From Amphimedon queenslandica (taxonomy: Eukaryota; Porifera; Demospongiae; Haplosclerida; Niphatidae): a stretch of 64,000 bases of DNA. The stretch covers positions 256,054-320,053 of the forward strand of contig NW_003546259.1 of NCBI RefSeq assembly GCF_000090795.2. Reading direction: 5' to 3'. The position numbers were made by a program, and so were the translations under genes. Shown piece by piece: positions 1 to 12,979 of this stretch. The notes beneath the pieces are model-generated. The model was not told the origin of the DNA. It was given only the letters and a program-made list of their open reading frames with translations, and ran no database searches. How positions within the stretch are numbered: position 1 is the stretch's first letter; every line of letters begins with the position of its first letter.

Positions 1-237
1 AGAATTATTACCCCATATAGAGGAATGGAGTCATCTGCATCAATGCCTCTTATGACGTCACGTTTAGCCACACCCACCGACAGGAAGTAAATTGGCAGGA
101 AGCAAAAAGTGCATCTTTGAAGGCTCATATCTCAGTGAATAAATTTTTTTAGAAAGTGGGAGTTGGAACACATCATTACTATGGTCAGGCAATCATATAA
201 AGACCATAAAATAAATACCCTAAAAAATCACTGCACT
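1..237. other. No gene seen at left edge
   Basis: AT-rich sequence with no open frame of note. The Mutator-like coding region to the right seems to stop near position 238, so this may be the outer part of that element. No terminal inverted repeat could be recognised. Confidence 0.4.
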
Positions 238-2305
238 TACACTTTAAAATAAGCTATAAATGAAGGATAAATTGGAGACCATTTTTCTTCAAACTTGTCA
301 AGTAACCAATAAAAGCCTCCAGGAGTCAGTTTGTTAAAGAGAATGTGCAACATCTGATAGATTTTTATCATTTATCATTTATCTTTATCATTTACAAGTT
401 TTCTTAAGTTTCTTTTCTATGACCTATCAATAATTATAAAAAAGCACACTAATGCTGTATCTTACTGATCAACATGCCAATGACAGAGTAGATGTGTGAT
501 ATCATTCCCATATACTTAACAGGTTGCTAGCCATCCAGTATTGTCTACATTAGAACATTATAAGTTAACTATGTATGTGCATAATGTATAATCACTTACC
601 ATCATCAGCCATTAAGATTTTCACAGGGGTATTTGATGACCTAGCTTTAATAGCACTTAGGAAAACTTTAATTATAATATTCTTCTCTATCTGATATCAA
701 TCATGCCACAGGTTGACCTGCATAATACTTTCTAACTTTAAGTACAATTTATAGGAGCAATCCTTCACCATATTTATCTTCCACAAGAACTGTTGTTAAC
801 TTAAAATTGTAGGCATTCGTTGAATGAGTCGAATCAATGCAGACAATTGTCTAAGCGTAAGCATGAAACATGTCCCTCTGAAATTGAGATTGAATTCCAA
901 TCGCAAATGATGATAGTGGCAATTGTGGGTAGTCATCACTGGAACTTGCTTGAAGTTTATACAATATAACTGGATTGTACTTTTCTTGCTGCAATTCTTG
1001 TGTACTATAATGTCCACAGATGTCAAATCATTTTCATGTCTTCTCTCAGTAAACTTTAGAAGCTTCTTTCTTTGATTATAACAATGTTGCTTAGTGACTA
1101 GGTGACGGCGTTTACAATTATCTCTGAAAGTTGGTCTACACTCTTGACTTCCAATACTTTCACACACATCTTTTATAGAAAAGAAACTTCAATTAATGAT
1201 TAATAATACATAATATACCTTGCAATACACGAGTCACAGGTACTCCAGTTAAAAGTTTATTATACCAATGTCATTCTTTATTGACTGTGGAAGAGGAAGA
1301 TGTTCACATTCATCCTCAATTTTAAGTGTGTGATTGATATGTATTGGTAGATATTCTACATCAATAGTGCCAGACACAGAAACGACTACATACAATCATG
1401 ATATACAGCGGTCGTCAAGTTTCCTGGCAGCCTTTTGATTTTTTCTTATGTGCTTCAGTGTTGTCTTCCTTTGTGTCCACTTGTTGTAACAATACTGGCC
1501 ATCTGTGCAACAACTGAAGTAATATCGATATACCTCTAAAAATACATAATAATTAACTCTAATTTCATAAACAAGTGCCCGTTGCACACCTTCACCATCA
1601 AGTAAATGACTTTTTGACTCCAGTGGTTTGAATGAAATGAGCATTACTTTCCTCTTCTTTTTCTTTCCATATTAGAAAATTTGATAAATTTGTGAAACTT
1701 AATTTTTGTATGTCTAGAGTAGATACATGTACACTTAGTAAAGTACATGTTTTTGAAATTAAAAACAAGTTAATATCATTTAAATTTTCATAACAAAATC
1801 AATCTCCACTAAGCCATACAACTGAGTCAAGCCAAATCAAGCAGTATTAAATAATTTAATTACCTGCAATTATGTTGTGATTACAACTCAAATGTGCTAA
1901 CAAATCTTTTACTCTCACAAAAATCTCATTACAGCAGCTTAATGGACAGGTAAATGAACCATGAGCACAATTTTCCTCATCATTTGGAGAGCTGTTTTCA
2001 GTGGTGGGTTTCTTCTTGCCACTATGGTCACAGGTCACTTGGAAGGGTAACTGGAGTGATGAGAGAACCTTCATGTGAACATTTTTCCAGTGCCTGTTCA
2101 CGTTTTGCTGGTAAGTAAACTTTTTCTGACAGTCTGGGCACTGAAATGGATCTTCTACACCAGCTGCAACTGCCATGACACTGCACGTGGATCCCTCGGG
2201 ACTACGCGGGCCCATGATGAATGACACCCAACCGGAAGGATTAGCATTCCTGCACATACCGCAATTCCACAGAAATGGAAGGAAACCTCTTTTACCCAAA
2301 GGCAA
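238..2305 (-). pseudogene. Mutator-like (MULE) transposase with C2H2 zinc fingers, broken
   Basis: The minus strand reads as exon-like pieces in order. First (about 1,861-2,305) comes a classic C2H2 finger starting FQCPDCQKKF and a second looser finger with CPLSCC and HLSCNH; a better start than the far upstream Met may be at 2,176. Then a basic DNA-binding-like part ends in KLDDRCIS (about 1,396-1,670). Next is a transposase core with the motif CIDSTHSTNAYNF and then MADD, fitting the first two acidic residues of the MULE DDE domain (about 600-1,167), and last a piece with LLCHWHVDQ and FEEKWSPIYPSF (about 238-550). A GT donor follows HNIIA at 1,860 and another follows MADD near 596. Breaks seen directly: an in-frame TGA just after DRCIS (near 1,396), a TAG just before CIDSTHS (near 868), and a frame change before IKVFLSAIKA. 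It should act in the nucleus as a cut-and-paste enzyme, but this copy looks dead. Family call from remembered motifs. Confidence 0.75.
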
Positions 2306-2394
2306 GTGTCAAAAATTTGAATAAGAACTGAATAAGTAGTACAACATTAGTAACAAAATAATTATTTTAAATAATTTTAATAATATTGAATAAT

Positions 2395-3190
2395 GCAACA
2401 AGTGTAAAGCAACTATGCAACAGTGCCCGTTAGACATTGAAGCAATGTAAGAGCTACAGCAATAATGCAACAGTGCAGAAATGTAACAATGCAACAGGAA
2501 ACAATGAACAAGCGACAGTATGAGAGTGCAACAGTACAACAGTGCAAAAGTGCAACAGTGAAATAATGCAACAGTGTAAGAGTGCAACAAGCAACAATGC
2601 AACAATGCAGCAGTACAACAATGTATAGTGCAAGAAGCAACAGTGCAGCAATGACACAATGCAATAGTTCAACAATGAACAGTCCAAGAAGCAACAATGC
2701 AACAGTGCAACAATGCAACATTGCAACAATGAACAGTGCAACAAGCAACACTGCGTCAGTGAACAGTGCAACAATGCAACAAAGCAACAAAGAACTGTGC
2801 AACAAGCAACAGTGCAACAATGCAACAAAGCAATTGTGCCACAATTAACAGTGCAACAAGCAACAATGCAACAGTGCCACAAGCAACAATGCAACAATGA
2901 ACAGTGCAGCAATGCAACATGGCAACTTTGCAACAATGCAATACTGCAACAATGCCACAGTGCAACAGTGCAACAGTACAAAATTGCAATGGTGAAACCA
3001 CCAATAGTGCAACAATGAACAGTGCAACAGGCAACAGTGCAACAAACAACAGTGCATTAGTGCAACAATGTAACAGTGCAACAAACAATGCAGCAGTGCA
3101 GCAATGCAACAGTGCAACATTGCAGCAGTGCAACAATGAACAGTGCAACAAGCAACAATGCAGCACTGAGCAATGCAATGAGATGCATGC
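2395..3190. repeat. 8-bp minisatellite (CAACARTG)n
   Basis: About 800 bp made of CAACAGTG and CAACAATG units, with scattered CAAGCAA interruptions and point changes. Every long open frame over it on both strands has an 8-residue period (24 bp), which shows that those frames come from the repeat and are not genes. It lies just past the C-terminal side of the integrase fossil that follows. Confidence 0.95.
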
Positions 3191-3469
3191 GGTTATAAAC
3201 AGTGAAACTGTAAGTGCATTAATACAACCAATACTATGCATTACAATGGTCAGATGCACATGCACAGCAATTGCTTCATTGTGTCTGTGTTTAGAAATTT
3301 GAATGCCAGCATGCAACAATGCAGTGTTGTACCAATGGTACATACCTTGATTGTGAACCATGAAACAAAATTTTGTTTGTGAGCTCATCATATCAATATG
3401 TCTTGAGCTTCCAAATGATTTAAATATGTTTTGATGGGATAGTTAACTCTACCGTTCATTTCCAACCAT

Positions 3470-5670
3470 AAACGTTTCATGCAGTGGTTTTATAGGTTGA
3501 ATTTATTAAGCGTGGAAGTAAAATAATTTCATATGATTTTTATAATGCAAAACACAGTATTTATACATTCAGAAATGTTGTACCAATTTTGGAGTGGTCT
3601 GTAAATGAGGTGGTCTTGCTGTATTTCTTCACCAAATAGCTAGTTCTTGAATGAATAGCATTAAAGTCCATTCTTTTCCATGATCAACCCTGCATGAGTT
3701 GATCCCAAAGGCCATACTGGAGGGTAATTGAGGTATTAAACAATGACAGTTATTTTACTGGAACAGATGAGTGTAAATCTCAACATTATTCTTCACTGGC
3801 ATAGTTATAAAGTATATTATTTTTCCACTATACCCATCTACAACACATACATGAGTGACTCCACACATAACATATTTTTCATTTTGATCAACGTGTAATT
3901 TGTGCCCAAAGTAATCAGCCCTATATGGCACTGGATTCATTTGTCTAGCTGTTGCTGTTTGACAAGCGACACGAATTGATGGATTTATTTTTGCTAATGA
4001 CATGCAAACTCTTTCCTCACCAAGTTTCACTCAACCAGAAGCAAGTACGCCAGTTATCGTCTTGCATACATATTTATGTCCAACCTAATAGAGGCAATTG
4101 TTTTTGTTATTAGAGCACTTACATCATTGTGTGATTTGGTATACCTACAAAACATAACTAAATGTTTTTATTGTTTGTTGCTTTTGATACTTGATTCACA
4201 TTGATCATGCATAAAGTTATGTGACAGGTCTATAATGCATTGAAATTCATGCGTTACTTGTTGACAAACACAGGAAGCCAAAATGAGCAATTTATATCTT
4301 ATATTTAAAAGGATAGACCATGTAACTAGCTGTACAAGAATTAAAACAAGGATTAAAAATCACTTCCATTACCAACAAGGACACAGAGGGCAGTAGCCCC
4401 CAAAAGTACCAATGGTGTTAAAAACAAATACTGTTGAACAATAAAAATACCTGTAACACTTATATAGGTTATACACCGAGGTCGAGGTTACGATGGGACT
4501 TATTGTACCGAGGGACGCAGTCCCAAGGTAAAATAAACCCATAGCAAAGGAGACCAAGATGTATAACAGACTTCTACCATGCATTATCTATGGCTAAAAA
4601 CACTTTCCTTCACTAGCGAAGGTTTATAAGAGCAAAGGGACTTTTCTCTTCACTATCTTTTGACTCTTCTCATAAAAACAAGCAGTGATATCTTCTCCAC
4701 TTGTGCTCCATGTGTGTAAGTAGTATAAATACGCCCAAAACACGCGTCTTTCAAAACAAGCACATGGCTAAATTGAACATGGAGTCTCTACTTTCTTTCT
4801 ATGTGAAAAGTGTCCTTACTCTGGCAAATAATGCTTCAATACACTTGGCTACTGTGCTTCGAGGTAAATAATTAGAAACCTGTTTTCTCCCGGGCTGTTC
4901 ACGACGTAAATAACTAAGAAAACCTGCTTGGCGACTTTAATAAGTTGGCTATATTTACCTCCCAAGCCTTTTGCGCGGTAGAATAAGTGATTTTACCTAC
5001 CTCCAATGCAGCAATCTGATTGGTCAATTGCAAATAGGCATGGTAGAAGTCAAAATAATTTATCATGGTCCTCCCCTTAATCAATATTAATTGTGACTAG
5101 AAATAGCAAAAATACTGTTCTACAGATTCTGTTTAATAAAATTGGAAATATTTTAGAACTAGTTATAATGAAAAACCTAGTACATGGTCTGTGGTGAAAC
5201 TTAGAAAGGTTTTAAATATTTAGTCCTAGCTTAATATTAATGAGGGGAAATATTTCAAGCATTGAACATAGCACATGTGTATATTATATGCAAACATATT
5301 ATTCCTTTTAAAATTAATGTAATCCTTTTTATGATTATTATCACAATCATAATTTCCTTCTTCACACTATTAATAAAATGGAGCAAGAAATTCACAAATA
5401 AAAAAATTTATGAAACAACAAAATTATGACAACAAAATGACAATGATGATGAACATCAGTAGTGCATGAATGCAACTGCAATAACTTTTTGCCTCATACA
5501 TGGCTTCTGCAACCAAATCATCCACCTGTACATCAGTTAACTTGCCTGTTTTATGGATCTTTCTCCAGGATGTGCTGCTCTTAAAAGACAACTCAATCGA
5601 GCACGAGTCCAATGCTTCTTCTCAACCGTTTCACGAATCTCTACTTCAAATTGCTGAGGATTTGCCATGA
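3470..5670 (-). pseudogene. Integrase-fold element, fossil copy A
   Basis: A broken copy of a family with a retroviral-integrase-like (rve) catalytic core that is common in sponge and cnidarian genomes. Parts: an N-terminal helix-turn-helix region at about 5,450-5,667 that starts MANPQQFEVEI; a catalytic core at about 3,480-4,090 with HVDQNEKYV, GVTHVC and VDGYSGKI, followed by a VDHGKEW segment. Between the two halves lie about 1.35 kb without coding signal, either an intron or a later insertion. The copy has several breaks and looks old. It could be a domesticated or DNA-transposon integrase rather than a retroelement; I saw no LTRs, reverse transcriptase or capsid part. Confidence 0.75.
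4095..5449. other. Intron or insertion inside integrase copy A
   Basis: About 1.35 kb splitting the two halves of the integrase fossil. The sequence next to the downstream half ends in CTATTAG, which would serve as a splice acceptor on the minus strand. The 71-codon open frame at 4,369-4,584 is hydrophobic but has no family resemblance and I do not support it as a gene. Confidence 0.35.
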
Positions 5671-6493
5671 GCTGAAATTAACCTGCATGCATATAATTAG
5701 AAAATTATTCATAAACATATTATGATAACTTAGAATAATTTAATAAACACAACAACTCTATTACAAATATAAATTTTTATGATATCAATTCAGTCAACGT
5801 TCAGTGAATTTGAAATTGGCATGGCTTTAGTTTAGGCTACAGGTTATACCAAGTTTGTCAAAGTCAACCATTTATCCTGTAATCTGTTGTGTAGACTATC
5901 AAAAGCAAACACTGGTTTGGCGACGATTTGGACAATACTAAAGAATTCATTATAAATCAATAAACTAATAGCTAGAGCTAGTGATTGCCTGTAGCATTAA
6001 TTGTTTTGCAATAGCTACTTACATCATGTGTTGTTATTATTTATGCTAGTCTCACTAATGTTGCATGCATTTTATTATTATATTAATTGTGATACCAACA
6101 TTGACATGACAATGAAACATTTCCCCACATACAACAGCTGTCACATTATGAAAAATAGTCAAAAAGGGGAGGAGTCTTGCTACTTGAGACTAGCAAAACA
6201 ATGGAAGTGACTGCTTCTGACCCATTATTGGTATATGAGGGCATATGTAATACACAATTGCCATAATAATAAAACTAAATATTCAAATTATAGTTAAAAA
6301 CTTAGTTACTACAATGCTCCTATATCTTGCTGTGACAATAATTTGTAGAGCAGAGTCACAGTTACCTCTGTGCATGTTCAGTGCAAGGCGTAATTCAGTC
6401 ACATGTGATAGAGGAGTGTTACAGCATTAAAGACCATCGTACAGTCTCCATTAAAGATGTCAAATTCTTTACTTCTTTGAGTCAGGTCATAGA
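5671..6493. other. Intergenic, no gene seen
   Basis: AT-rich sequence with only short chance frames, for example at 6,001-6,210. No repeat or motif stood out. Confidence 0.5.
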
Positions 6494-7680
6494 ATGTCAA
6501 GTCCACCGCGGCGAGTTCCTTTGAGATGCAACGGGCATAGGAATAAACTTCTGTTATCCCAGAAAATTAGGGACAATGTGCCAAGTGATTTTACAGATTG
6601 TTTCTTTTCAAAGACAATGATGGATATTTATTAGCAATTACAGTGGCGGTTCATGATAATTATGCCGAGTTCATTGTTGTACGACCTGAATCAACCGACT
6701 CTCCAGCTCGTACCCATACTCAATGAGCTTCTCCTTGTATGACTACTACAAGCACAGCATATGGCATGCCACCCTCTTTTAGATCTGTAGTGAATCCTGC
6801 TAGCACTTCTACCATGAATTTGCCTACCTTTTTTCTACGAATTATAAGAGAAAAATGCATAAGGCTAAATAAAGAAGATGGAGTTCGACATTGCGGGTGT
6901 GACACATTTCAATATTACTGACGATACAGCAAATATAGGATGCATTTTAGACTGCGTCAAACAAAAATGAGGCGAGAAGTACATTATTGTGGCAAGTGAT
7001 TGCATTGAATTTGATGACTCGCCCAGTACTAGATGTAATTCATAAAGTTATTAGTTGGGCCTTTGTTATGTGTAGAAAGTTTCAAACCTTACAATAATGT
7101 ATCACGAAATTTTTGAATTCTCTAAAATTTTTATTGGAGGAATTCAGTTTTGGAAATTTCCCAGTCGAAAGCAATATGTAGTCACTATAAAGGACTTCAA
7201 TAATTTTAGAAAGGAATCTGGATCTATGATAGTCCTCAGCAATTTAGACAATGATTTTGATCCCCCACCTGTAAAAAGAAGCGTAAATCTACATAAAATG
7301 ATTATGAAAAATTACATGATGCTGTTTTGAAAGAACTATGTTGCGTAAATGAATGCATAATATAAATAATGGCATTTCAAAAGACCACCAGGGTCCCTCT
7401 CAGTTTGCTCAAGACAATGTGAGACACATTTCAGTGTATCATTTGCCATGTCGTTCCAGTAACACCTCCTAAAATCATCACAAATTGCTGTAAGACTGTT
7501 TTTGGTTCCTACACTTGTGTTAAGCATGCATGGCACAGTGGTCAGAAAGCATTGACTAAGTCATGCCTCAATTGCAGGGCACCACAAGGATATAATGAAA
7601 CCATGCTTGTACATGGCTTGGACGATTTCATGACAAAAACGAAGTCCCAGCTGGAAGTACCTGAAGATGTTGAAATATAA
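6494..7680 (+). pseudogene. RING-like zinc-finger family member 1, broken or multi-exon
   Basis: The clear part is the 3' end, about 7,429-7,680, one open frame ending at TAA 7,678-7,680. It holds FQCIICHVV, TNCCKTVFG, YTCVKH and SCLNCRAPQG, a spaced set of Cys and His like a RING or related treble-clef finger, then the tail HGLDDFMTKTK. A possible start is the ATG at 6,494 (MSSPPRRVPLRCNGHRN); that frame runs to about 6,610 and the likely continuation (GYLLAITVAVHDNYAEF) lies in another frame. A middle piece at 7,097-7,330 (KQYVVTIKDFNNF) may be another exon. The same TNCCK, CxxCRA and GLDDF signature returns at 13.2 kb. RING fingers usually act in ubiquitin transfer; that role is inference. 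Whether this is host-derived or carried by a mobile element is unknown. Confidence 0.5.
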
Positions 7681-8120
7681 ATATAATAGACTATTAATGT
7701 ACAGTAAAAGTAAATTTGTCTGAAAAGTTTAATTAATAATCATTAGATTACTAACTATTGATTGAAAAGACAGAAATCATTCCTTGCTAAAAAAAGCAAA
7801 CATTTAATGTCAAAATTAAATGCCTACATAAATTATTCCATTTATGATATTAGGACTGAATATTGGAGCTACATGATATTTTAACACCTTTAATTAAATG
7901 AAAGGTTTATTAAACACAATGAAATTAATAGGTACTTTCTAATTTAAATAGTATAATAGCATTGATGAAGAGCAATGCCCTTTCTTTTAATTTAAGACAT
8001 GGTGTACAACAATTACAGATGGCTCTTCTGCCAACAATCTGTGTATGAAAACTAGAAAGATATAAAAAAGAGACTATAATTCAAAATTATTCTATTAACC
8101 ATATTAAATCGTAAAAATTT
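7681..8120. other. Intergenic, no gene seen
   Basis: AT-rich, no coding signal and no recognised repeat. Confidence 0.5.
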
Positions 8121-8560
8121 ACCGTATTTCCTTAAATAAAAGCCCGGGCGTCTAATAAAAGCCCGTGTGTCAATTTCCTAAAATGGTACTTGGATCTCAC
8201 GAATATTTTAAATAATAAAGAGAAACTTGGGCCCAGAGCGGGATTCAAAGCAGTGACCTCCCGCATTTAACTTCAGAAGCCTAAAGGTGTATTCTCAATA
8301 TGATGCATGCATGCCCGTCATGACCTGTATAAACCTTATGAGTCAATATGTCAGATTAGACAACATTAGTTTAAACGGCACTTCCCATCATGATTCTATT
8401 CTATCTCAAGAAATACAATGCATCATATTGAGAACCCACTTTAAGAAATTATCCACAAGGCATCTAAAGTACTTGAGGGCTGGATTTGCGCATTTATACC
8501 CCAATTAGTTACAACCCTGGCGTTTATTTGCATCTGACTTTTCTTAAAAGATATATCGTA
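8121..8560. mobile_element. SINE- or MITE-like element beginning ACCGTATTTCC
   Basis: It starts with ACCGTATTTCCTTAAATAAA followed by AGCCCGGGCG, a kind of start I know from short non-autonomous elements in marine invertebrates. Inside is GGGATTCAAAGC (about 8,240), close to the reverse of a tRNA B box, then an inverted repeat TTCTCAATATGATGCAT / ATGCATCATATTGAGAA (about 8,291 and 8,416). A weak match to a reverse GGCGTTTATTTG end lies near 8,518. Exact ends and target duplication were not found. Confidence 0.45.
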
Positions 8561-11239
8561 GTTTGTTTTGCCTAAACAGATTCAAATTAATTAAAATCAA
8601 TAATGTTCGTATCATTTCCATTATTTCTATACAGGCTCCCCTATTTCTTCCTACATGTATCTATCTCTTTTCCTTCCTCTAATTCTATATCTTTCTTAAT
8701 TCTTACATCAGTTTATTGAATTTTAATGACCATCCAGCAAAATGGTGTACAATTGTTCCATTAATGAAACAGAAAAAATGAGCAATGTACCTAAGAGCAT
8801 GTTTTTCAAATTTGACAAACTATGGTTCAATTGCAAGAATCATTAAATGAATGTGAAATTATACATCACAGCTAAAACCCTTCAAATATGCTTGTTAACA
8901 TCATGTCCTTTAAATCAATTGGTCTTTGGTATCAGTTATGATGCAAGCTTTGCTCTTTTGCATCTAAGTATAAGCAATAAAGTGCTGTTGTACTAATACT
9001 TGTATTATGTACAATTAGTGTATGATGCATGTACAGAGTACTTCAAATTAAAGTGTATTGGTTTCTTTATTAAATTTGATTTCAGCCACAGGAATATGTA
9101 AACCATGATGCATTGCATGTATGTCTCTACTTAATACCCCATTAAATTAACAATAATTATATTATGTACTGTCAAATGTGGTAAAATCCAGCCTCATGCA
9201 TTATTTTATAAAGTGCTAATTGATGTATGTAATTTGTAAGTAAAGTATTATCATACCTAAACACACACATTATTTTTATTTCAACATGTCAAACTTAAAA
9301 AATTACAATTTCCAGGCTCATACGGCTTACAGCGAATGTCAAAGTGGCAGGTAATGTCTATAATAGTAATTAATAGAGGTCTGTTATTTGCTAGTTAATT
9401 TGGCAAGGTTGCTTGTAGGCATTGAAGATATTAGAAGAGAGGAAATTAAGTTGTACATATTTTAACAAGATCATGTATTATTAGGAATATATGAGAATAA
9501 TCACGAAAGGACAAAGATAGATGAATAAAACAGTAACATGGATTTTGTATTTTAATGTGTACCACAAAAACTAAATTAAAATCAGCAAATTGTGTAAAAT
9601 AAAATGATGGTAAACTGAACGTTACTGACCACACAATAATTAAGTTCATGCTTATCATTTAAGGGTAAAATAAACATTAGTGTTAATGAAACTGGATAAG
9701 AAACTCCTGTTCCTGGAAAATCAAGCTATGTATGCTAGTTACGTCATAAATGTGAATTCAATGAAATACTCTAAGCTCATTAGGCTGTTAATACTTTACA
9801 CCATGGCTGCTATGGCAGGCTAACCAGACTAGGCCTTAATTTCAACCTTAATTGTATTAGCAAAAGAATTACTGCTTCGTAAGGACAAGATGATGGGCTT
9901 AAAAGTCAAATTCATTACTCATGCAAACAGTGAGATAATAGTGACACATTGAACATGGCAAATTTACTGATTTTTGAGCATAAAATGTTGAGAACAAAAG
10001 CTTTAGGAATTAGTTGAAAGGCCTATTAATAGGAGCTTGCTGTAGGTCTTCCATTTATAATTTTCTTTTGAGATAATAGACACCAAAAAACACTTTAAAC
10101 TTTTAATTGCTAATAAATAAAGTAGAAGAGCCTAAATCTAGTTATTTTTGCATGATGGTGGTGAAACAGCAGCTTTCAGTGAAATGACGTAAGACAGTAC
10201 AATCACTATGCAAGCATTATAGGTGAAAGTGCTACAGAGCTACAGCAAGTCCGATCAGGGGAATTAGGTAGCTAACATTGCTACTAGGCAATCTAAATAT
10301 CTTAATGGAATAATCCACTCACACAACAGGAGTTACTATTCATTTCATTTACTCTATTACGATGCTTATTTCACCACACCCACCAATTACCCTTTTTAAT
10401 TCCAGTTGCACAAATCCCCCCAAATCTGCCTCTGACTCGACTGCACATAGATGCTACACGTGGCACCAGCATGGCAACTTTGCCAGCGGAAAAAAGTTGG
10501 ATTCTCGCTTTGATTAAAAATAAATCAATGTTTGCTATAATTATATTACCATACTTTGGTAATAATTCCAAGTCCTTCAGCACCTAGGAACATGCAACCA
10601 CCAGTGAATGTCCTCTTCCAAAACCTCTCTTCGAGACTGGAGACTGTTGCCCCTGCCCATTGTATTATAGCCACGCCTTCCTTATCACACAAATGAAATG
10701 TATCATTGACAATGTATGAGTCTGATTCTTGTTAGAGAATAGAGTAATATCCAGATTTTGCGTTACTGGAAATAAATATATATAAATATTAAAATACGAC
10801 AGACATAAGATTATTATTAAAAATAGGAAAAAGCACTGTTTTTGCTAGATCTTTATGATAATCTCACATTAAAATTTTTAAACAATAAAATCAGCATTAA
10901 AATTGAGTTGCTTTGAAAATCCTGATGCTCAACAAAGTTTTCCTGTCACCGTCAATATGGGAGACATTGGTAAATAGAAATACAATAGACCCCATTAAAT
11001 TTTTAGTCATGATTGAAACACTAATACTGTGATTAAAAATTGATAAATGGCACCATTTGCTCGATTTTCATCTTACAGGTGCATGCCTAAAAAAGCATAA
11101 TAAAATTCAGATTTCAATTTTTCAATTTTCCTTTTTCTGAAATTTTTTTTGCGGAAAAATACACGGACCATTGTGGCCAATCAATATTTTCATGTTTATT
11201 CTCAATAGAATATGTATAATGCATATTTGGAAGGTACAT
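8561..11239. other. Intergenic, no gene supported
   Basis: About 2.7 kb of AT-rich sequence. Open frames at 9,446-9,658 and 10,371-10,583 have no family resemblance, and codon use looks like background. Confidence 0.45.
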
Positions 11240-11244
11240 TTAAA

Positions 11245-11600
11245 ATATTCATTATATTGAAAAATGCTGTTTGCAATGCCAGAATTTTCATTTTTTCAAT
11301 ATTTGATTTTTTTTCAAACATTAAAACCTAACTCAGCATTTCAAATTTATAATCATTAGAAAATGCTTTTTGCACTGTCAACATTTAAATTTTTTGAATA
11401 TCACCTGATTCACTATTAGAAATTTACAACTTGAGCTACATTACTATAAAATGATTTTTGCATTGTCAGCATTTTCTATTTATTGAAATTAATTTTTTTT
11501 GAAACCATAATGTAAGATTCAACATTTCAATTTCTTATTTTTTGTCATTTAAAAAAAGGTTGATGCACTGTCAGAAATTTTTATTTTCAATTTCCAATAG
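11245..11600. repeat. Diverged tandem repeat, unit about 90-103 bp, four copies
   Basis: A motif like AAAATGCTTTTTGCACTGTC followed by a T-rich run and TTGAA recurs near 11,262, 11,358, 11,448 and 11,551. The spacings are about 96, 90 and 103 bp. The copies are strongly diverged, so the array is old. Confidence 0.55.
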
Positions 11601-12111
11601 TAATAACTTCATCATAATGCCAAACTAGCTATCCATAATTTAGCAAAACCCTGTAATCATTGGTAACGTAATTCAAGTGTGTAAAACTAACTAATTAATT
11701 CAAAAAGATTTGTATGCAAGTAATATCCTACCTGTGCAAGGCAATTCGTTTTTAGAGTGATTTGTACTGATGGCGATTGTTAGAATACAGAAGTTAGGTC
11801 AGTGCATATTGTGGTCAGTCAATATTCATTCCAAATAACAATAAAAATTTAACATTCAAGTTTTCATTTATCAAAAATTAAAAATTAATTTTAAGTTAAA
11901 ATTTTCATTTATTATGAGAAATTATTAAATAAAAAGGTAAATATACGCCCACATACTTAGATATTATTGGGCGTGCAAAATTAACTAAGTAGGCTAACTA
12001 CAATATACACGTGTTTTATTGCGTGACAAGTGCTTATGTTTCATTGCTGACAAGTTCGTTGCTCTTGTTGTTTCTGTCGGTAGTTGAGTCTGTCATTGCC
12101 TGCTGTGTCAA
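11601..12111. other. Intergenic, likely upstream region of the next gene
   Basis: No coding signal. It leads into the ATG at 12,112; no clear core promoter element could be named. Confidence 0.4.
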
Positions 12112-12810
12112 ATGGCAAGAGATAGGTTAACTACTCTGGTGTACTGTCAGGATGGAACTATCACCGAGGGGGTACCTTTAGATGTTGAAAGTAGTCAAGT
12201 GAATGCACTGACAGTATCCCGTGCTTTAAAATGTGAGTATTGCATGAGCCCATATTTCGTAGCAACAGTACCTATAGTCAGGGGGTGATTTGGTTGACAT
12301 GTTTTTGTTTTTTGGAGTGCTTAAACCACAGGGTCTATGCTTAAACCGTATATAGCAGTCCAAACTCAGCACTTGTCAGTGTCACCCATTTTTTAACAAA
12401 ATATCGGCCTGAATGATTTAAGCTTGCTGCTTTATAATTAAAGTCTTTTCTCCCATTGTATAGATTATTCCCAAGGCAGTTTGGTGGTAGAAATGCTTTG
12501 GCTAGAAGGTTTTTGTCCTAATTTAGTCACACAAGAGTTGAATCTTCCTGTTGATGATCCTGAAAATGAAACGGACTTATTGGTTAGAGAAATAAAGATA
12601 CAAAACACACCTTCAGGGTCTCTTGAAACTGGAAGTTCATTTGTTCATTCTCCTGTACTGTCTTTAAGTATCTTTCCTCCCAATTGTCCTGTTTTTAAAC
12701 CTAATAAACCTATGGAGAGTACAGTTAAAACCAAGGCATCTTTAATGCAAGCAGCATCAAGAAAACCTGAGTTTAGTTACAACCTCAACTTTTTATTCAA
12801 GCAGAAGTGA
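12112..12810 (+). CDS. Two-exon unknown gene, probably 5' part of RING-like member 2
   Basis: Exon 1 starts at ATG 12,112 (MARDRLTTLVYCQDG) and ends near 12,231 at a consensus donor GTGAGT. Exon 2 begins after a pyrimidine-rich acceptor TTGTATAG near 12,465. Joining them keeps the frame and gives a Ser/Pro-rich tail that ends at TGA 12,808-12,810 (about 155 residues). No known domain was recognised: there are no Cys-pair motifs, signal peptide or membrane segment. The RING-like block 400 bp downstream on the same strand suggests that both belong to one gene, with alternative splicing before this stop, but the sequence alone does not prove it. Confidence 0.5.
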
Positions 12811-12979
12811 CAGCAAATGTGACGTATCTCAACAGCATAATCCAGAGTAAATGGGTCCAAAATACATAATTGTTACTGCTGATCAACTGCCAATACAGGA
12901 TTCGGCAGCTACATGTGTACTTTAATTATTCAATAAAGTTTACCATTATTTTTTAAATAATTATTAAAACAAGATTGAT

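Noticed and set aside
2309-3391. Cluster of long Cys/Leu-rich or Gln/Asn-rich open frames on both strands
   Set aside because: They have an 8-residue period from the 8-bp minisatellite and no independent coding signal.
4369-4584. 71-codon hydrophobic frame
   Set aside because: No homology landmark and it lies in the gap between integrase pieces.
8230-8260. tRNA gene
   Set aside because: Only a weak B-box-like match; no cloverleaf or A box could be folded, so a tRNA-derived or chance motif in a short element is more likely.
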